DNA of 64,000 bases from Noviherbaspirillum sp. UKPF54 (GCF_007874125.1 NZ_CP040128.1:2418001-2482000), one strand, 5' to 3'. Counted from the first letter of the stretch, positions 10,009 to 20,131 are shown. Translations and numbers: made by a program. Notes: generated from the letters alone by a model not told the origin.

Positions 10009-11424
10009 TTACAGCGAGTAGTACATGTCGAACTCGATCGGGTGCGTCGTCATGCGGAAGCGCTGCACTTCCTGCATCTTCAGCTCGATGTAAGCGTCGA
10101 TCATGGTGTCGCTGAACACGCCGCCGCGGGTCAGGAACTCGCGGTCCTTGTCCAGGTACTCGAGCGCCTGATCCAGCGAGGAGCATACGGTCGGGATCTT
10201 CGCATCTTCTTCCGGCGGCAGGTGATACAGGTCTTTCGACGCTGCCTCGCCCGGATGGATCTTGTTCTGCACGCCGTCCAGACCGGCCATCAGCAGAGCC
10301 GAGAAGCACAGGTACGGGTTGGCCAGCGGATCCGGGAAGCGCGCTTCGACGCGGCGGCCCTTCGGATTGGCGACGTGCGGAATGCGGATCGAAGCGGAAC
10401 GGTTCTTGGCGGAATAAGCCAGCTTCACCGGCGCTTCGAAGCCCGGCACCAGGCGCTTGTACGAGTTGGTGCCTGGATTGGTGATCGCGTTCAGCGCACG
10501 TGCATGCTTGATGATGCCGCCGATGTAGTACAGCGCGAACTCGGACAGGCCGGCATAGCCGTCGCCTGCGAACAGGTTCTTGCCATCCTTCCAGACAGAC
10601 TGGTGCACGTGCATACCCGAACCGTTATCGCCGACCAGCGGCTTCGGCATGAAGGTCGCGGTCTTGCCATAGGTGTGGGCAACGTTCCAGATCACATACT
10701 TCAGGTTCTGGGTCCAGTCGGCGCGTTGCACCAGCGTGGAGAACTTGGTGCCGAGCTCGTTCTGGCCGGCGCCTGCCACTTCGTGGTGATGCACCTCAAC
10801 CGGAATGCCCATCGCTTCGAGGATCAGGGACATTTCCGAACGCATGTCCTGGAAGCTGTCAACCGGCGGAACCGGGAAGTAGCCGCCCTTGATGGTCGGA
10901 CGGTGGCCGGTATTGCCGCCTTCGAGTTCCTTGCCGGTGCTCCAGGATGCTTCTTCCGAGCCGATCTTGACGAAGCAGCCGGACATGTCGATCTTCCAGC
11001 GCACGTTGTCGAAGATGAAGAATTCGGGTTCCGGGCCGAAGTAGGCGGTGTCGCCCAGGCCGGAAGACTTCAGGTAGGCTTCGGCGCGCTTGGCGATCGA
11101 GCGCGGGTCGCGGTCGTAGCCCTTGCCGTCGGACGGTTCGATCACGTCGCACTGCATGAACAGCGTGGTCTCTTCCATGAACGGATCGATGTTGGCGGTA
11201 TTCGGGTCCGGCATCAGAATCATGTCGGAAGCCTCGATCCCCTTCCAGCCAGCGATCGAGGAACCGTCGAAGGCATGGCCAGACTCAAACTTGTCCATAT
11301 CGAAGTGAGAAGCCGGAACAGTTACGTGCTGTTCCTTGCCTCGGGTGTCGGTAAAACGGAAATCAACGAATTTGACTTCGTTCTCTTTCGACATCTTCAA
11401 GACATCTGCGGCCGTCATTGCCAT
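10009..11424 (-). CDS. glnA: Glutamine synthetase type I GlnA
   Basis: GlnA converts glutamate, ammonia and ATP to glutamine as a cytosolic dodecamer. The 471-residue length is normal for GSI-beta. Visible motifs are [16 protein letters not shown], the Mn/ATP region [42 protein letters not shown] and NRSASIRIP. The adenylylation tyrosine lies in [10 protein letters not shown] (about Y400), so the enzyme should be a GlnE target; glnE is 24 kb away in this window. The gene has its own strong terminator, and a sigma-54 promoter with NtrC sites lies upstream. Confidence 0.98.
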   Translation of the reverse strand: MAMTAADVLKMSKENEVKFVDFRFTDTRGKEQHVTVPASHFDMDKFESGHAFDGSSIAGWKGIEASDMILMPDPNTANIDPFMEETTLFMQCDVIEPSDGKGYDRDPRSIAKRAEAYLKSSGLGDTAYFGPEPEFFIFDNVRWKIDMSGCFVKIGSEEASWSTGKELEGGNTGHRPTIKGGYFPVPPVDSFQDMRSEMSLILEAMGIPVEVHHHEVAGAGQNELGTKFSTLVQRADWTQNLKYVIWNVAHTYGKTATFMPKPLVGDNGSGMHVHQSVWKDGKNLFAGDGYAGLSEFALYYIGGIIKHARALNAITNPGTNSYKRLVPGFEAPVKLAYSAKNRSASIRIPHVANPKGRRVEARFPDPLANPYLCFSALLMAGLDGVQNKIHPGEAASKDLYHLPPEEDAKIPTVCSSLDQALEYLDKDREFLTRGGVFSDTMIDAYIELKMQEVQRFRMTTHPIEFDMYYSL

Positions 11425-11548
11425 GCGAATCTCCTAAATGAGCAAAGTGGTATGGGTTTTATTGAATCGGTTGTGAGTCCGCTCGGTATCCCGTCAGCGT
11501 ATCGGACGCCAAGGGCAGAAGTGCAGCCTAAACTCAGCCGGAGATGAT

Positions 11549-11564
11549 AGCAGATTCCATGCCA
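11549..11564 (-). promoter_or_regulatory. Sigma-54 promoter of glnA
   Basis: The minus-strand sequence TGGCATGGAATCTGCT has the GG-N10-GC spacing of RpoN promoters and differs from TGGCAYG-N4-TTGCW at one position. It would give a leader of about 110 bases to glnA. NtrC-like sites lie 105-195 bases further upstream. Confidence 0.75.
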
Positions 11565-11669
11565 CCATCTTCTAAAAAAGCAAGTCTTGCCCAATGTCAT
11601 AAAACGCACAAATTATTAGAAATAATGAGCAAATGAAATACTTTTGCCTGAAAATCCGCCCCTCGAGAA

Positions 11670-11744
11670 ACACCAATTTGGTGCAAAAATTAGTGTTAGC
11701 ACTATGTTGGTGCATTTTTGCAGCAAAGATGTGTTTTTGCACCA
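11670..11744. promoter_or_regulatory. NtrC enhancer sites upstream of glnA
   Basis: Two copies fit the NtrC consensus GCACYA-N3-TGGTGC: ACACCAATTTGGTGCA at 11670-11685 or close to it, and GCACTATGTTGGTGCA at 11699-11714. A third half-site, TGCACCA, is at 11738-11744. They lie at enhancer distance from the glnA sigma-54 promoter. The surrounding 11,570-11,800 is clearly AT-richer than the genes. Confidence 0.8.
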
Positions 11745-11826
11745 ATCTAGGGATGTCTGACAGGCCTTCCGAATCAATATAATCTAAAAGATAAAATACA
11801 GAAGACTTCACTTGATGCAGGCTGCC

Positions 11827-12285
11827 ATGACCAATCAGATTCTTTCAACGGCCCGGCAACGCGGGCAAGAGCGCCAGCTGTCCTATGCGGGCGCGGTCAC
11901 GCCGCAGGAGGCCTATACCCTTCTGCGGCAAGACCCGACCGCCAAGCTGGTGGACGTGCGCACCAACGCCGAACGCGACTGGGTCGGGCGTGTTGCCATC
12001 CCCGATCCCCAGCACGCCGCCGTGCAATGGAACCTCTACCCGGCAGGTACGCCGAATCCCGAATTCCTGAAGCAACTGGAGCAGGTGGCGGGCAAAGACG
12101 ACGTGCTGCTGTTCCTATGCCGCTCGGGCGTGCGCTCGCGGCATGCGGCAAAGCTGGCGACCGAACATGGCTACGCCAACTGCTTCGACATTCTCGAGGG
12201 GTTTGAAGGCGACAAGGACGCCGACGGCCATCGCAAAACCGTCGGCGGCTGGTGCAAAGCCGGCCTGCCGTGGCTGGGGGCCTGA
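11827..12285 (+). CDS. Rhodanese-like domain protein
   Basis: This is a single-domain rhodanese of 152 residues, probably a cytosolic sulfurtransferase. The domain begins at VTPQEAYTLLRQD, continues with KLVDVRTNAERDWVG, and ends with the active-site loop FLCRSGVRSRHAA, in which the cysteine carries the persulfide. There is no signal peptide. The start is ambiguous: ATG 11827 follows CAGG at 5 bases, while ATG 11815 is in frame four codons upstream. The physiological sulfur acceptor cannot be inferred. It converges with the TAXI receptor gene, with stop codons only 3 bases apart. Confidence 0.85.
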   Translation: MTNQILSTARQRGQERQLSYAGAVTPQEAYTLLRQDPTAKLVDVRTNAERDWVGRVAIPDPQHAAVQWNLYPAGTPNPEFLKQLEQVAGKDDVLLFLCRSGVRSRHAAKLATEHGYANCFDILEGFEGDKDADGHRKTVGGWCKAGLPWLGA

Positions 12286-12288
12286 GCG

Positions 12289-13623
12289 TCACTGCTCCGC
12301 GCGCATCAGGCCGGTCACGCGCCGCCGCACGAAATTGATATGGCTGCGCAGCCCGTACAGCTCGTCCGCAAACGACAGCGGGATCGAGATCCGGTTGACC
12401 CGGTCCTCGATGTCGTTCAGGCGCTTGAGCTGCGCCGGATACACGTCCGCCTGGCGCTCGCGCGGCACGTCCTCGATCGCCTGCTCGACCGCGCGCAACT
12501 GACCATACCAGCGATAGACGCGCGAACGCACTTTCCATACATAGAGCGGCGGGATAATGCGCGACAGAGGCAGGATCAGCGCGCCAAGCGCGACCACGAC
12601 CACCCACATGCGCTCGAAGAAATTGGCAAGCCAGAACGGCAGATAGCGCCGCAATAGCGGCGGCCCTTCCTTGTAGAACCGCTGCGCCGCGCGCGAAACC
12701 GGAATTTCGGTGTAGCTGGCGGTCGGAAAATCGCCTTTTCGATGGAACCAGCCGGCGCCGCCATGGATGTCGACCGCTGCCTGCACGAACAGGTCGACGA
12801 CGGCCGGGTGCAAGTCCGCGCGCGCCACCAGGGTAGCCGTCGGCGCGATCAGATGATAATCCTTGCGCGGCAGGTCGCGGCCGAGGTCGACGATCCCGCG
12901 CGGCAGCACCACATGCGACAGGAACGGAAAGCGCCGGGTATAGGCTTCCGCCAGCGCAAAGTCGAACAGCTTGATGCCGGGTGTTTGCAGCAGCATCTGG
13001 ATCAGCGGCGCGTCCGGCGCCGAACTGAATACCAGGCCATCGATGCGCCCGGCCAGCAGTTCCACCGTGGCCGGCGTATTCTCCAGCGCCCCGAGCCTGA
13101 GCTCGCTCGGCTCGACGCCATTGACCGACAACAGCTTACGAAACAGTGCCGGAACACCACTCCCCTCCGGACCGACGTTGATCCTCATGCCGCGCAACTG
13201 GGTCAGCTTCGTGATGCTTTTCGCATCGCGCAGAAACAACCAGACCGGCTCGGTAAACAAGCTGCCCAGTGAAACCAGGCCTTTTTGCTCCGCGTCTTCC
13301 AGCTCGGACGATCCACTCTGGACAAAGGCGATATCGACGCCGGACTCCGGATCGTGCAAGCGCGCCAAATTTTCCTGCGAGCCTTGCGACGGCTTCAAGG
13401 CGACGTGAACGTGGAAACGCTCCAGCGCGGCGGCGTATTTTTTCCCGAACGCCTCGTAGGCGCTATTTTCCTGCCCGGTCGAGAGCGTCACCTGTGAAGG
13501 CGGCGCCGGGTCCACCAGCCAGTATGCCAGCAGACAGGTGACCGCGATGGCGAGCGCCGCCGGGCCAGCGGCAACAAGGAAATCGCGGAGCGAGAATTGG
13601 GTAAACTTCAGAATTTTCGGCAT
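12289..13623 (-). CDS. TAXI family TRAP-type solute receptor, membrane-anchored orphan
   Basis: This 444-residue protein has the TAXI (TRAP-associated extracytoplasmic immunogenic) solute-binding fold. The key segments are VTLSTGQENSAYEAFGKKYA, VDIAFVQSGSSELED, GMRINVGPEGSGV and GLVFSSAPDAPLI. An N-terminal hydrophobic helix (about residues 15-38) lacks an obvious cleavage site. A second transmembrane segment near residues 335-360 (WVVVVALGALILPLSRIIPP) precedes a cytosolic-looking charged tail of about 80 residues. No TRAP permease gene (dctQ/dctM type) is next to it, so transport may not be its role; signalling is possible but unproven. ATG 13621-13623 follows CAGGTCA; the frame stays open nine codons further. 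Confidence 0.8.
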   Translation of the reverse strand: MPKILKFTQFSLRDFLVAAGPAALAIAVTCLLAYWLVDPAPPSQVTLSTGQENSAYEAFGKKYAAALERFHVHVALKPSQGSQENLARLHDPESGVDIAFVQSGSSELEDAEQKGLVSLGSLFTEPVWLFLRDAKSITKLTQLRGMRINVGPEGSGVPALFRKLLSVNGVEPSELRLGALENTPATVELLAGRIDGLVFSSAPDAPLIQMLLQTPGIKLFDFALAEAYTRRFPFLSHVVLPRGIVDLGRDLPRKDYHLIAPTATLVARADLHPAVVDLFVQAAVDIHGGAGWFHRKGDFPTASYTEIPVSRAAQRFYKEGPPLLRRYLPFWLANFFERMWVVVVALGALILPLSRIIPPLYVWKVRSRVYRWYGQLRAVEQAIEDVPRERQADVYPAQLKRLNDIEDRVNRISIPLSFADELYGLRSHINFVRRRVTGLMRAEQ

Positions 13624-13746
13624 GCGTGACCTGAATGAAATCATGGTCACACCATGCCAAGAAATGTGCGACTAAGCAATAGCAAGCCTGCCAACGCCGT
13701 CCTGTTGCTCCGGCAAGACCGCCAGCTTCAATGGTAATGACACTAA

Positions 13747-14322
13747 TTAATTAGCCGTCAGGTTGGGCATGGAAGGCGATGCCGGCAGGCGAAATTGCGG
13801 CAGCGGATAGCGCTTGCGCCCGTCGGCATCGGCATCATCCGACAGGAATTGGGCGGCGATCCCGAACCATTCCTCCCCAGACAGCAGGCGGCTCAGCATC
13901 GGGAACAGCTCTTCTTCTTCTCTCACCAGGCGCGTATGCAAGCGTTCGCAGTACGATTCCATTGCCGAGCAAATCTCGTGCAGCGTGCCGCGCCCCGCCG
14001 CAAATGCCTCGGTCAGGTGCTCACGCACGTCGCGCAACAGGATTCGGCCAGCCTCGCTCAGCGCATCGAGTTCGGCCAGCAATGCATCGGCCTCGCGTGT
14101 CGCGTTGCGCAGGGCGGGAATCACATACACCGTCAGCTTGCGCTTTCGGCAAAACTCGTCGAACTCGACAAGCTTGCCAAACGCAGAATCGAGGAAAGCA
14201 AAATCGATGTTCTGGATGCCCTGCCATATATTCCGGACATGCTGTTGCAGCTTGCGAAGGAAACGGTGCGCGACATCTTGCTCTGCAGCAATAGCAACAA
14301 GGGAATAAGTGGCAGTTAGCAT
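13747..14322 (-). CDS. Hemerythrin-like helical domain protein (putative)
   Basis: This 191-residue, apparently all-helical cytosolic protein has the look of the hemerythrin/HHE family. It contains spaced histidines and carboxylates and the family-like segment HTRLVREEEELFPML at about 132-146. It lacks the usual EEH motif in its first helix, so diiron binding is not certain. The C-terminal 35 residues are Pro-rich and disordered-looking. ATG 14322 has a good AGGAG six bases upstream. It is a single gene with 123 bases to the TAXI gene downstream. Confidence 0.5.
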   Translation of the reverse strand: MLTATYSLVAIAAEQDVAHRFLRKLQQHVRNIWQGIQNIDFAFLDSAFGKLVEFDEFCRKRKLTVYVIPALRNATREADALLAELDALSEAGRILLRDVREHLTEAFAAGRGTLHEICSAMESYCERLHTRLVREEEELFPMLSRLLSGEEWFGIAAQFLSDDADADGRKRYPLPQFRLPASPSMPNLTAN

Positions 14323-14672
14323 GCGGACTCCTTGATTCTGTAACTGCGGCTAGACGATCCGGGATTCAACGAATCCAGACGTTGCACTGCGAAAATCCGA
14401 GGGGAATGGGTTAAAAAAAGCGTGCGCTAAGTATAGGCGGCGGTTGATTTGCTCATTTGACATTACGCAAATTGACCGGAGAAGCCAAGTAATTTGAGGT
14501 AACTTAATGTTAATACGCTAATGATTAGTAACAGAAGCGCAACGACCGTGATACGCGACCCAAACTCGAGGAGGAGTGTGTGCCGGTAAGAAAGGTAAGA
14601 AGGAATAGGGAAAGTAATGCGGATTGACCATGTTGGCGGGCAACATATCAATCCGCGAAGCAAGAATACAGA
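14323..14672. other. Intergenic region, no gene recognised
   Basis: This 350-base stretch lies between prfC and the hemerythrin-like gene and is AT-richer than its surroundings. It must hold the promoter of the hemerythrin-like gene and the end of the prfC transcript. I found only a short weak hairpin (TGTTG-GCGGG-CAACA, near 14631-14645). Short open frames here have no family resemblance or ribosome binding site that I can support. Confidence 0.6.
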
Positions 14673-16340
14673 TCAGCTCAGCTTTACCGCGTGTTCCCTG
14701 GTGGAATGGAAAGTCAGCTGCGGCCAACGCTCCTGCGTGAGCTTGAGATTGACGCCGGAAGTTGCCAGATAAGCCATATTCCCCGCAGCGTCAAAAGCGA
14801 CATTGGCGCCGGCCGAGGATTTTTCGAAATCCGCCAGAGCCTTCTTGTCATTAGATGTAACCCAGCGCGCGCTGCTGATGCTGGTGCCTTCGAAAACCGC
14901 ATCGACGCCGTATTCGTTCAGCAGGCGGGACGCCACCACTTCGAACTGCAGCACGCCGACCGCGCCCAGCACCAGGTCGCCCCCATGCACCGGCTTGAAG
15001 ACCTGGACTGCGCCCTCCTCGCCCAGCTGCTGCAAGCCCTTGTGCAATTGCTTGATCTTCAGCGGATTGCGAATGCGCACCGAGCGGAAGAAATCCGGCG
15101 CGAAATACGGAATACCGGTGAATTGCAGCAATTCACCTTCGGAAAAACTGTCGCCGATCTGCATGTTGCCATGATTCGGCAAGCCGATGATGTCGCCCGC
15201 ATAGGCTTCTTCCACCTGTTCGCGGGAAGAGGCCATGAAAGTCACGACCGACGATACCTTGATCTCGCGGTTCAGGCGCAGGTGCTTGATTTTCATGCCG
15301 CGCTCGAAACGGCCGGAACACACGCGCAAAAATGCAATACGGTCGCGGTGCGCCGGGTCCATGTTGGCCTGGATCTTGAACACGAAGCCTGAGAAAGGCG
15401 CCTCGACCGGCGCCACCGAGCGCACGGTCGCATCGCGTTCGCGCGGCGCCGGCGCCCAGTCCAGCAGCGCATTGAGGATTTCGCGCACGCCGAAATTGTT
15501 GATCGCCGAGCCGAAGAAGACCGGCGTTTGCTTACCTGCAAGGAATTCCTCGAGGTTGAACGGATGCGATGCACCATGCACCAGTTCCACCTCCATCTTC
15601 AGCTGTTCGATCTCGAGCGGGAACATCTCGGCCAGACGCGGGTTGTCGATGCCCTGGACCACTTCGAATTCCTGATCGGCGCGTTCCTCGCCCGCCTTGA
15701 ACAGCAGGATTTCATCGCGCAGCAGGTGATACACGCCGCGGAAGTTCTTGCCCATGCCGATCGGCCATGTCACCGGCGCGCACTGGATCTTCAGCACCGA
15801 TTCGACTTCGTCCAGAAGCTCCAGCGGATCGCGGCACTCGCGGTCCAGCTTGTTCATGAAGGTCAGGATCGGCGTATCGCGCATGCGGCACACGTTGAGC
15901 AGCTTGATGGTCTGCTCTTCCACGCCCTTGGCGGCGTCGATCACCATCAGCGCCGAGTCGACCGCGGTCAGCACGCGATAGGTGTCTTCCGAAAAGTCCT
16001 GGTGGCCCGGCGTGTCGAGCAGGTTGACCACGTGGTCGCGGTATTCGAACTGCATCACCGAGCTGGCCACCGAAATGCCGCGCTGCTTTTCGATCTCCAT
16101 CCAGTCGGAAGTCGCATGGCGGCCGCTCTTGCGCGCCTTGACCGTGCCGGCGAGCTGGATCGCGCCCGAGAACAGCAGCAGCTTTTCCGTCAGCGTGGTT
16201 TTACCGGCGTCCGGGTGGGAAATGATGCCGAAGGTACGGCGCCGCGCGACTTCGCGCGCGATCAGCTCGGCGGGAGCCTTGCGGGATTCGGAGGCGACCT
16301 CGGCGGTATCGGCGGTCGGGAGATCTGGAGCGGAGGACAT
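14673..16340 (-). CDS. prfC: Peptide chain release factor 3 PrfC
   Basis: RF3 is the GTPase that removes RF1 and RF2 from the ribosome after peptide release. The 555-residue protein starts with a roughly 28-residue polar extension and then the G domain: G1 SHPDAGKTT, switch region [20 protein letters not shown]3 [16 protein letters not shown], and G4 MNKLDRE. The EF-Tu-like domain II and the RF3 C-terminal domain follow ([19 protein letters not shown]). E. coli RF3 is 529 residues, so the extra length is N-terminal. It is 68 bases downstream of orn and in the same direction. Confidence 0.96.
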   Translation of the reverse strand: MSSAPDLPTADTAEVASESRKAPAELIAREVARRRTFGIISHPDAGKTTLTEKLLLFSGAIQLAGTVKARKSGRHATSDWMEIEKQRGISVASSVMQFEYRDHVVNLLDTPGHQDFSEDTYRVLTAVDSALMVIDAAKGVEEQTIKLLNVCRMRDTPILTFMNKLDRECRDPLELLDEVESVLKIQCAPVTWPIGMGKNFRGVYHLLRDEILLFKAGEERADQEFEVVQGIDNPRLAEMFPLEIEQLKMEVELVHGASHPFNLEEFLAGKQTPVFFGSAINNFGVREILNALLDWAPAPRERDATVRSVAPVEAPFSGFVFKIQANMDPAHRDRIAFLRVCSGRFERGMKIKHLRLNREIKVSSVVTFMASSREQVEEAYAGDIIGLPNHGNMQIGDSFSEGELLQFTGIPYFAPDFFRSVRIRNPLKIKQLHKGLQQLGEEGAVQVFKPVHGGDLVLGAVGVLQFEVVASRLLNEYGVDAVFEGTSISSARWVTSNDKKALADFEKSSAGANVAFDAAGNMAYLATSGVNLKLTQERWPQLTFHSTREHAVKLS

Positions 16341-16408
16341 GATGCTTTTGATGATATGTAAAGCGGAATCTGAATGTGAGGCCGGAATCCCGCCTCACAA
16401 GAATGGAA

Positions 16409-16996
16409 TTACTCTTTGATGAAATGCTCGCGGTAATAGCGCAGCTCTTCGATCGACTCGACGATATCGGCCAGCGCCGTATGCTTCTGGTGTTTCTTGA
16501 AACCGCTTGCCACTGACGGCTTCCAGCGCTTGCACAATTCTTTCAGCGTCGACACGTCGAGGTTGCGATAGTGGAAAAACGTTTCCAGTTTCGGCATGCC
16601 GCGCGCCATGAAGCGGCGGTCCTGACAGATCGAGTTGCCGCACATCGGCGACTTACCGGCCGGCACAAAATGCTTGAGAAAATCGATCAATGCCGTTTCA
16701 GCATCCGCTTCCGTCACGGTCGACGCCTTCACACGGTCGATCAGGCCGGACCGGCCATGCGTGCCCTTGTTCCAAGCGTCCATGCGGTCCAGCACCTCGT
16801 CCGGCTGGTGAATCGCGAACACCGGGCCTTCGGCCAGCACATTCAACTCGGAGTCGGTCACCACGACCGCCACTTCGATAATGCGGTCGTTGTCCGGGTC
16901 CAGCCCGGTCATTTCCATGTCAACCCAGATCAGGTTGAATTCATTGGGCCGGGCGGGCGCGTTGGCAGGAACGTTGGAATTGGTAGCTTGTGACAT
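16409..16996 (-). CDS. orn: Oligoribonuclease Orn
   Basis: Orn degrades 2-5-nucleotide RNAs, including pGpG from c-di-GMP hydrolysis. The 195-residue protein is a DEDDh exonuclease: [18 protein letters not shown] holds the first Asp/Glu pair, [12 protein letters not shown] the second Asp, and HTALADI the catalytic His and last Asp. A 15-residue low-complexity Asn/Pro/Ala N-terminus precedes the domain. The c-di-GMP phosphodiesterase domain protein encoded at 38.3-41.5 kb would produce an Orn substrate. It is divergent from the Ste24 protease gene across 137 bases. Confidence 0.96.
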   Translation of the reverse strand: MSQATNSNVPANAPARPNEFNLIWVDMEMTGLDPDNDRIIEVAVVVTDSELNVLAEGPVFAIHQPDEVLDRMDAWNKGTHGRSGLIDRVKASTVTEADAETALIDFLKHFVPAGKSPMCGNSICQDRRFMARGMPKLETFFHYRNLDVSTLKELCKRWKPSVASGFKKHQKHTALADIVESIEELRYYREHFIKE

Positions 16997-17133
16997 AATT
17001 TATTTTCCTCGGTAAGGATTGGTGCGCGATAATCTGCACGCTTTTGCAGCGGTCTTGCCTGGCATCGGCCCGTGCCGTCCCATTGCGCAAGAGCGCCCGC
17101 ACCTAAAACCAGCCATTTTCTCACAGGCACAGA

Positions 17134-18393
17134 ATGTCTTCACTTGCGTTTTCGGTATTATTCATCGGTTTTCTCGCTGTTACGCTGCTGGTGCGCTTCT
17201 GGCTGGGCTCGCGCCAGATCCGTCACGTGCTGGCCCACCGCAACGCGGTGCCGGCGGAATTCGCCGAAAAGATCCCATTGTATGCGCATCAAAAGGCGGC
17301 GGATTATACCGTTGCCAAGACCAAGCTGGGATTGCTGACGATGCTGGTGAACGCGGCGGTGCTGATCGGTTTCACGCTGCTGGGCGGCTTGCAGGCGCTT
17401 TCAGAATACCTCTTCAGGCTGACCGGCCCCGGCATGGCGTACCAGTTGCTGCTCATCGCCTCGTTCGCATTCATCTCGGCGGCCATCGACCTGCCGTTCG
17501 ACTATTACAAGCAATTCGTGCTCGAAGCCCGCTTCGGCTTCAACAAGATGAGCCTGCGCCTGTTCGTGACCGACCTGATCAAGAACATCATCATCGGCAC
17601 CATCATCGGCCTGCCGCTCCTGTGGGTGATACTGACACTGATGGCGAAGTCCGGCGACCTGTGGTGGCTGTACGCCTGGTTCGTATGGAGCGGATTCCAG
17701 CTGCTGATGCTGGTGCTGTATCCGACCGTGATCGCGCCGCTGTTCAACAAGTTCACGCCGCTGCAGGACGAGAACCTGCGTGCGCGCATCGAGAGCCTGA
17801 TGCAGCGCGTCGGCTTCGCGTCGAAAGGCTTGTTCGTGATGGATGGTTCCAAGCGCAGCGCGCACGGCAATGCCTATTTCTCAGGCTTCGGCGCAGCCAA
17901 GCGCATCGTGTTTTTCGACACTCTGCTGGCGCGCCTGGCGCCGCAGGAAATCGAAGCGGTGCTGGCGCACGAACTCGGCCACTTCAAGCTCAAGCACGTG
18001 ATCAAGCGCATCGCCGTCATGTTCGCGCTCTCGCTCGGCTTTCTCGCGCTGCTAGGCTACCTGAAGACGCAAATCTGGTTCTTCACCGGCCTGGGCGTCA
18101 ACCCCATGCTGTTGGGTAACAACGACGCGATGGCGCTGATCCTGTTCATGCTGGCACTGCCGGTGTTCACCTTCCTGCTCTCGCCGCTGACGTCGATCAC
18201 CTCGCGCAAGCATGAATTCGAAGCCGACGCGTTCGCCGCCCGGCATACGGAGGCATCCGACCTCGTCGCAGCGCTGGTGAAGCTGTATGAAGACAACGCC
18301 TCGACGCTGACGCCGGACCCGCTCCATTCGGCGTTCTACGACTCCCATCCGCCAGCCAGCGTGCGGATCCAGCATCTGCTTGCCGGCCGATAA
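17134..18393 (+). CDS. M48 family Ste24-type membrane metalloprotease
   Basis: This 419-residue integral-membrane zinc protease belongs to the CAAX-protease/Ste24 branch of M48. It has several transmembrane helices in the first 210 residues (e.g. FSVLFIGFLAVTLLVRFWL, LLLIASFAFISAAIDLPF, LIKNIIIGTIIGLPLLWVIL). The zinc motif HELGHFKLKH lies near 286-295, with the distal glutamate in KHEFEADAFA near 359. Bacteria lack prenylated CAAX proteins, so the likely role is membrane protein quality control. It heads a tight run with the pterin dehydratase (11-base gap) and rsgA (3-base gap). Confidence 0.93.
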   Translation: MSSLAFSVLFIGFLAVTLLVRFWLGSRQIRHVLAHRNAVPAEFAEKIPLYAHQKAADYTVAKTKLGLLTMLVNAAVLIGFTLLGGLQALSEYLFRLTGPGMAYQLLLIASFAFISAAIDLPFDYYKQFVLEARFGFNKMSLRLFVTDLIKNIIIGTIIGLPLLWVILTLMAKSGDLWWLYAWFVWSGFQLLMLVLYPTVIAPLFNKFTPLQDENLRARIESLMQRVGFASKGLFVMDGSKRSAHGNAYFSGFGAAKRIVFFDTLLARLAPQEIEAVLAHELGHFKLKHVIKRIAVMFALSLGFLALLGYLKTQIWFFTGLGVNPMLLGNNDAMALILFMLALPVFTFLLSPLTSITSRKHEFEADAFAARHTEASDLVAALVKLYEDNASTLTPDPLHSAFYDSHPPASVRIQHLLAGR

Positions 18394-18404
18394 AAGGAAA
18401 CACC

Positions 18405-18755
18405 ATGGTTACCGCCAACGAACTGTTGAAAAAGAGATGCCGGCATCTGGATACCGGCCTGAGCGATGCCCAGATCAAGGAGCATCTTGCCGCCGTCGAC
18501 GGCTGGTCGCTACAGGATGGCAAGGTCGCCAAGACCTTCAGCTTCGCGAACTACTACGAAACGCTGGCTTTCGTAAATGCGATCGCCTACGTGATCCATG
18601 CCGAAGACCATCATCCGGAACTGGCCGTCACCTATAACCGCTGCGTCGTGAAGTTCGACACGCATTCGGTGAACGGCGGACGCGGCGGCATCTCCGAGAA
18701 CGACTTCATTTGTGCGGCCAAGGTGGACGCCGTGTTTCACCAGCGCGCGGCCTGA
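18405..18755 (+). CDS. 4a-hydroxytetrahydrobiopterin dehydratase (PCD/DCoH family)
   Basis: This 116-residue protein is of the pterin-4a-carbinolamine dehydratase family, which regenerates the pterin cofactor of aromatic amino acid hydroxylases and has a second role in molybdopterin or pterin metabolism. The active-site motif is HAEDHHPELAVTYNRCVVKF, with the EDHHP histidine trio at about residues 65-70. The N-terminal half has the expected LKKRCRHLDTGLSDAQIKEHL and WSLQDGKVAKTFSF. There is no phenylalanine hydroxylase gene in the window. Translational coupling with rsgA downstream is likely. Confidence 0.92.
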   Translation: MVTANELLKKRCRHLDTGLSDAQIKEHLAAVDGWSLQDGKVAKTFSFANYYETLAFVNAIAYVIHAEDHHPELAVTYNRCVVKFDTHSVNGGRGGISENDFICAAKVDAVFHQRAA

Positions 18756-18758
18756 CCG

Positions 18759-19652
18759 ATGGCGGGAAAGATCGGCACCATCATCGCGGCGCACGGCCGG
18801 CATTACCTGGCCCAGGTCGACGGGATACGGCTGCAGTGCGTCACACGAGGCAAGAAAAGCGACGTTGCCGTGGGCGATATCGTCCGGATCAAGGAAACGT
18901 CACCCAATCAGGGCGTGATCGAAGCTATCGACGAGCGCAAGACGCTGCTGTACCGCTCCGACCAGTACAAGTCCAAGCTGCTGGCGGCGAACGTGACGCA
19001 GCTGTTCATCGTCGTCGCCACCGAGCCGGGTTTTTCCGACGACCTGGTATCGCGCGCGCTGATCGCCGCCGAAGCCGCCGGCATCGCGGCGCACATCGTG
19101 CTCAACAAAACCGACGTGACGGAGTTGCTGCCCAAGGCGCGCGAACGCGTCGCGCTCTATGCCTCGCTCGGCTATCGGGTCCATGAGGTATCGGCGCGCA
19201 GCGCGCCGGATGCCGCCTGCGAAACACTGCTGCCGCTGATGCGCGGCCAGTCGTCAATCCTGATCGGCCAGTCCGGCATGGGCAAGTCGTCGCTGATCAA
19301 TTTGCTGGTGCCTGATGCGGATATCGCCACGCGCGAGATTTCCGCCGCGCTCGACTCGGGCAAGCACACTACCACCTTCACCCGCCTGTATGCCATCGGA
19401 ACGGACTGCGCGATCATCGACTCGCCCGGTTTCCAGGAATTCGGTCTGTATCACCTGAGCGAAGGCATGCTGGAGCGGGCGTTCCGCGAGTTCGGCCCGC
19501 ATCTCGGCAAGTGCCGGTTCTATAACTGCCATCACCTGACCGAGCCCGGCTGCGCGGTCCTGGCCGCGGTCGAGGCAAACACGATTGCGCCGATGCGGCA
19601 TGCGCTGTACCAGCAGCTCCTGCACGAGTCGTCGCAAAAGATCGGCTACTAG
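18759..19652 (+). CDS. rsgA: Ribosome small-subunit GTPase RsgA
   Basis: RsgA is a circularly permuted GTPase that checks maturation of the 30S subunit. The 297-residue protein has an N-terminal OB fold ([20 protein letters not shown]). The permuted G motifs appear in the order G4 LNKTDV, G1 [15 protein letters not shown]3 [12 protein letters not shown]-terminal zinc knuckle follows, [16 protein letters not shown]. It lacks the long N-terminal extension found in E. coli RsgA. Its last codons overlap, tail to tail, the stop codon of the DUF2269 gene. Confidence 0.95.
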   Translation: MAGKIGTIIAAHGRHYLAQVDGIRLQCVTRGKKSDVAVGDIVRIKETSPNQGVIEAIDERKTLLYRSDQYKSKLLAANVTQLFIVVATEPGFSDDLVSRALIAAEAAGIAAHIVLNKTDVTELLPKARERVALYASLGYRVHEVSARSAPDAACETLLPLMRGQSSILIGQSGMGKSSLINLLVPDADIATREISAALDSGKHTTTFTRLYAIGTDCAIIDSPGFQEFGLYHLSEGMLERAFREFGPHLGKCRFYNCHHLTEPGCAVLAAVEANTIAPMRHALYQQLLHESSQKIGY

Positions 19653-20119
19653 AATCCCGGCTTGTTCACCATCAGGAAGTACACCGCCACCATCGAGACG
19701 AAGGCCGGATAACCCAGCCCTTCCCACCAGCGCGCATAGGTCCAGTAACGGGCCGGCAACGCTGCCCCGGACCGGAGCGCATCGTCTGCCATCCTTTTCA
19801 TCCGGATCTGCAGCCACAGCACCGGCAACCAGCAGGCGCCCGCCAGCAGATACAGCGCGATCGACCACATCACCCACGGCGTGCTCGCCGGCCAACCAGC
19901 CAGCGACAGCATCGCCAAGCCCGTCACCGGTTGCAGGATGACGGCCGGCGTGGTGAATATCCAATCGGCCAGCACCACGAAGCGCGCCACCACGGCTTGC
20001 GCCTCCAGGCTCTTGCTGCGGTTGGCGCAAAACAGGTAGAACGCCGAACCGAGGCCGGTGCCGACCAGGACGACGGATGAAATGATATGAAGCGTCTTGA
20101 AAATCAGGTAGGTGGACAT
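19649..20119 (-). CDS. DUF2269 family membrane protein
   Basis: This 156-residue integral membrane protein has four predicted helices and matches the DUF2269 family. The N-terminal segment is [27 protein letters not shown] with a membrane histidine. Later segments include [17 protein letters not shown] and [19 protein letters not shown]. The function is unknown; related CopD-like membrane proteins are sometimes linked to metal or heme handling, but nothing here proves that. It lies 12 bases downstream of the SDR-DoxX gene and is probably co-transcribed with it. It overlaps rsgA by 4 bases at the 3' ends. Confidence 0.75.
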   Translation of the reverse strand: MSTYLIFKTLHIISSVVLVGTGLGSAFYLFCANRSKSLEAQAVVARFVVLADWIFTTPAVILQPVTGLAMLSLAGWPASTPWVMWSIALYLLAGACWLPVLWLQIRMKRMADDALRSGAALPARYWTYARWWEGLGYPAFVSMVAVYFLMVNKPGF

Positions 20120-20131
20120 GAGTGGCTACGA

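Noticed and set aside
14440..14475. FNR-like half sites (TTGAT, TTGAC) upstream of the hemerythrin-like gene
   Set aside because: The halves do not combine into a TTGAT-N4-ATCAA site with correct spacing.
14463..14727. Short minus-strand frames between prfC and the hemerythrin-like gene, one with a hydrophobic stretch
   Set aside because: No ribosome binding site, no similarity, and they overlap each other and the prfC end; the AT-rich composition explains the hydrophobic residues.
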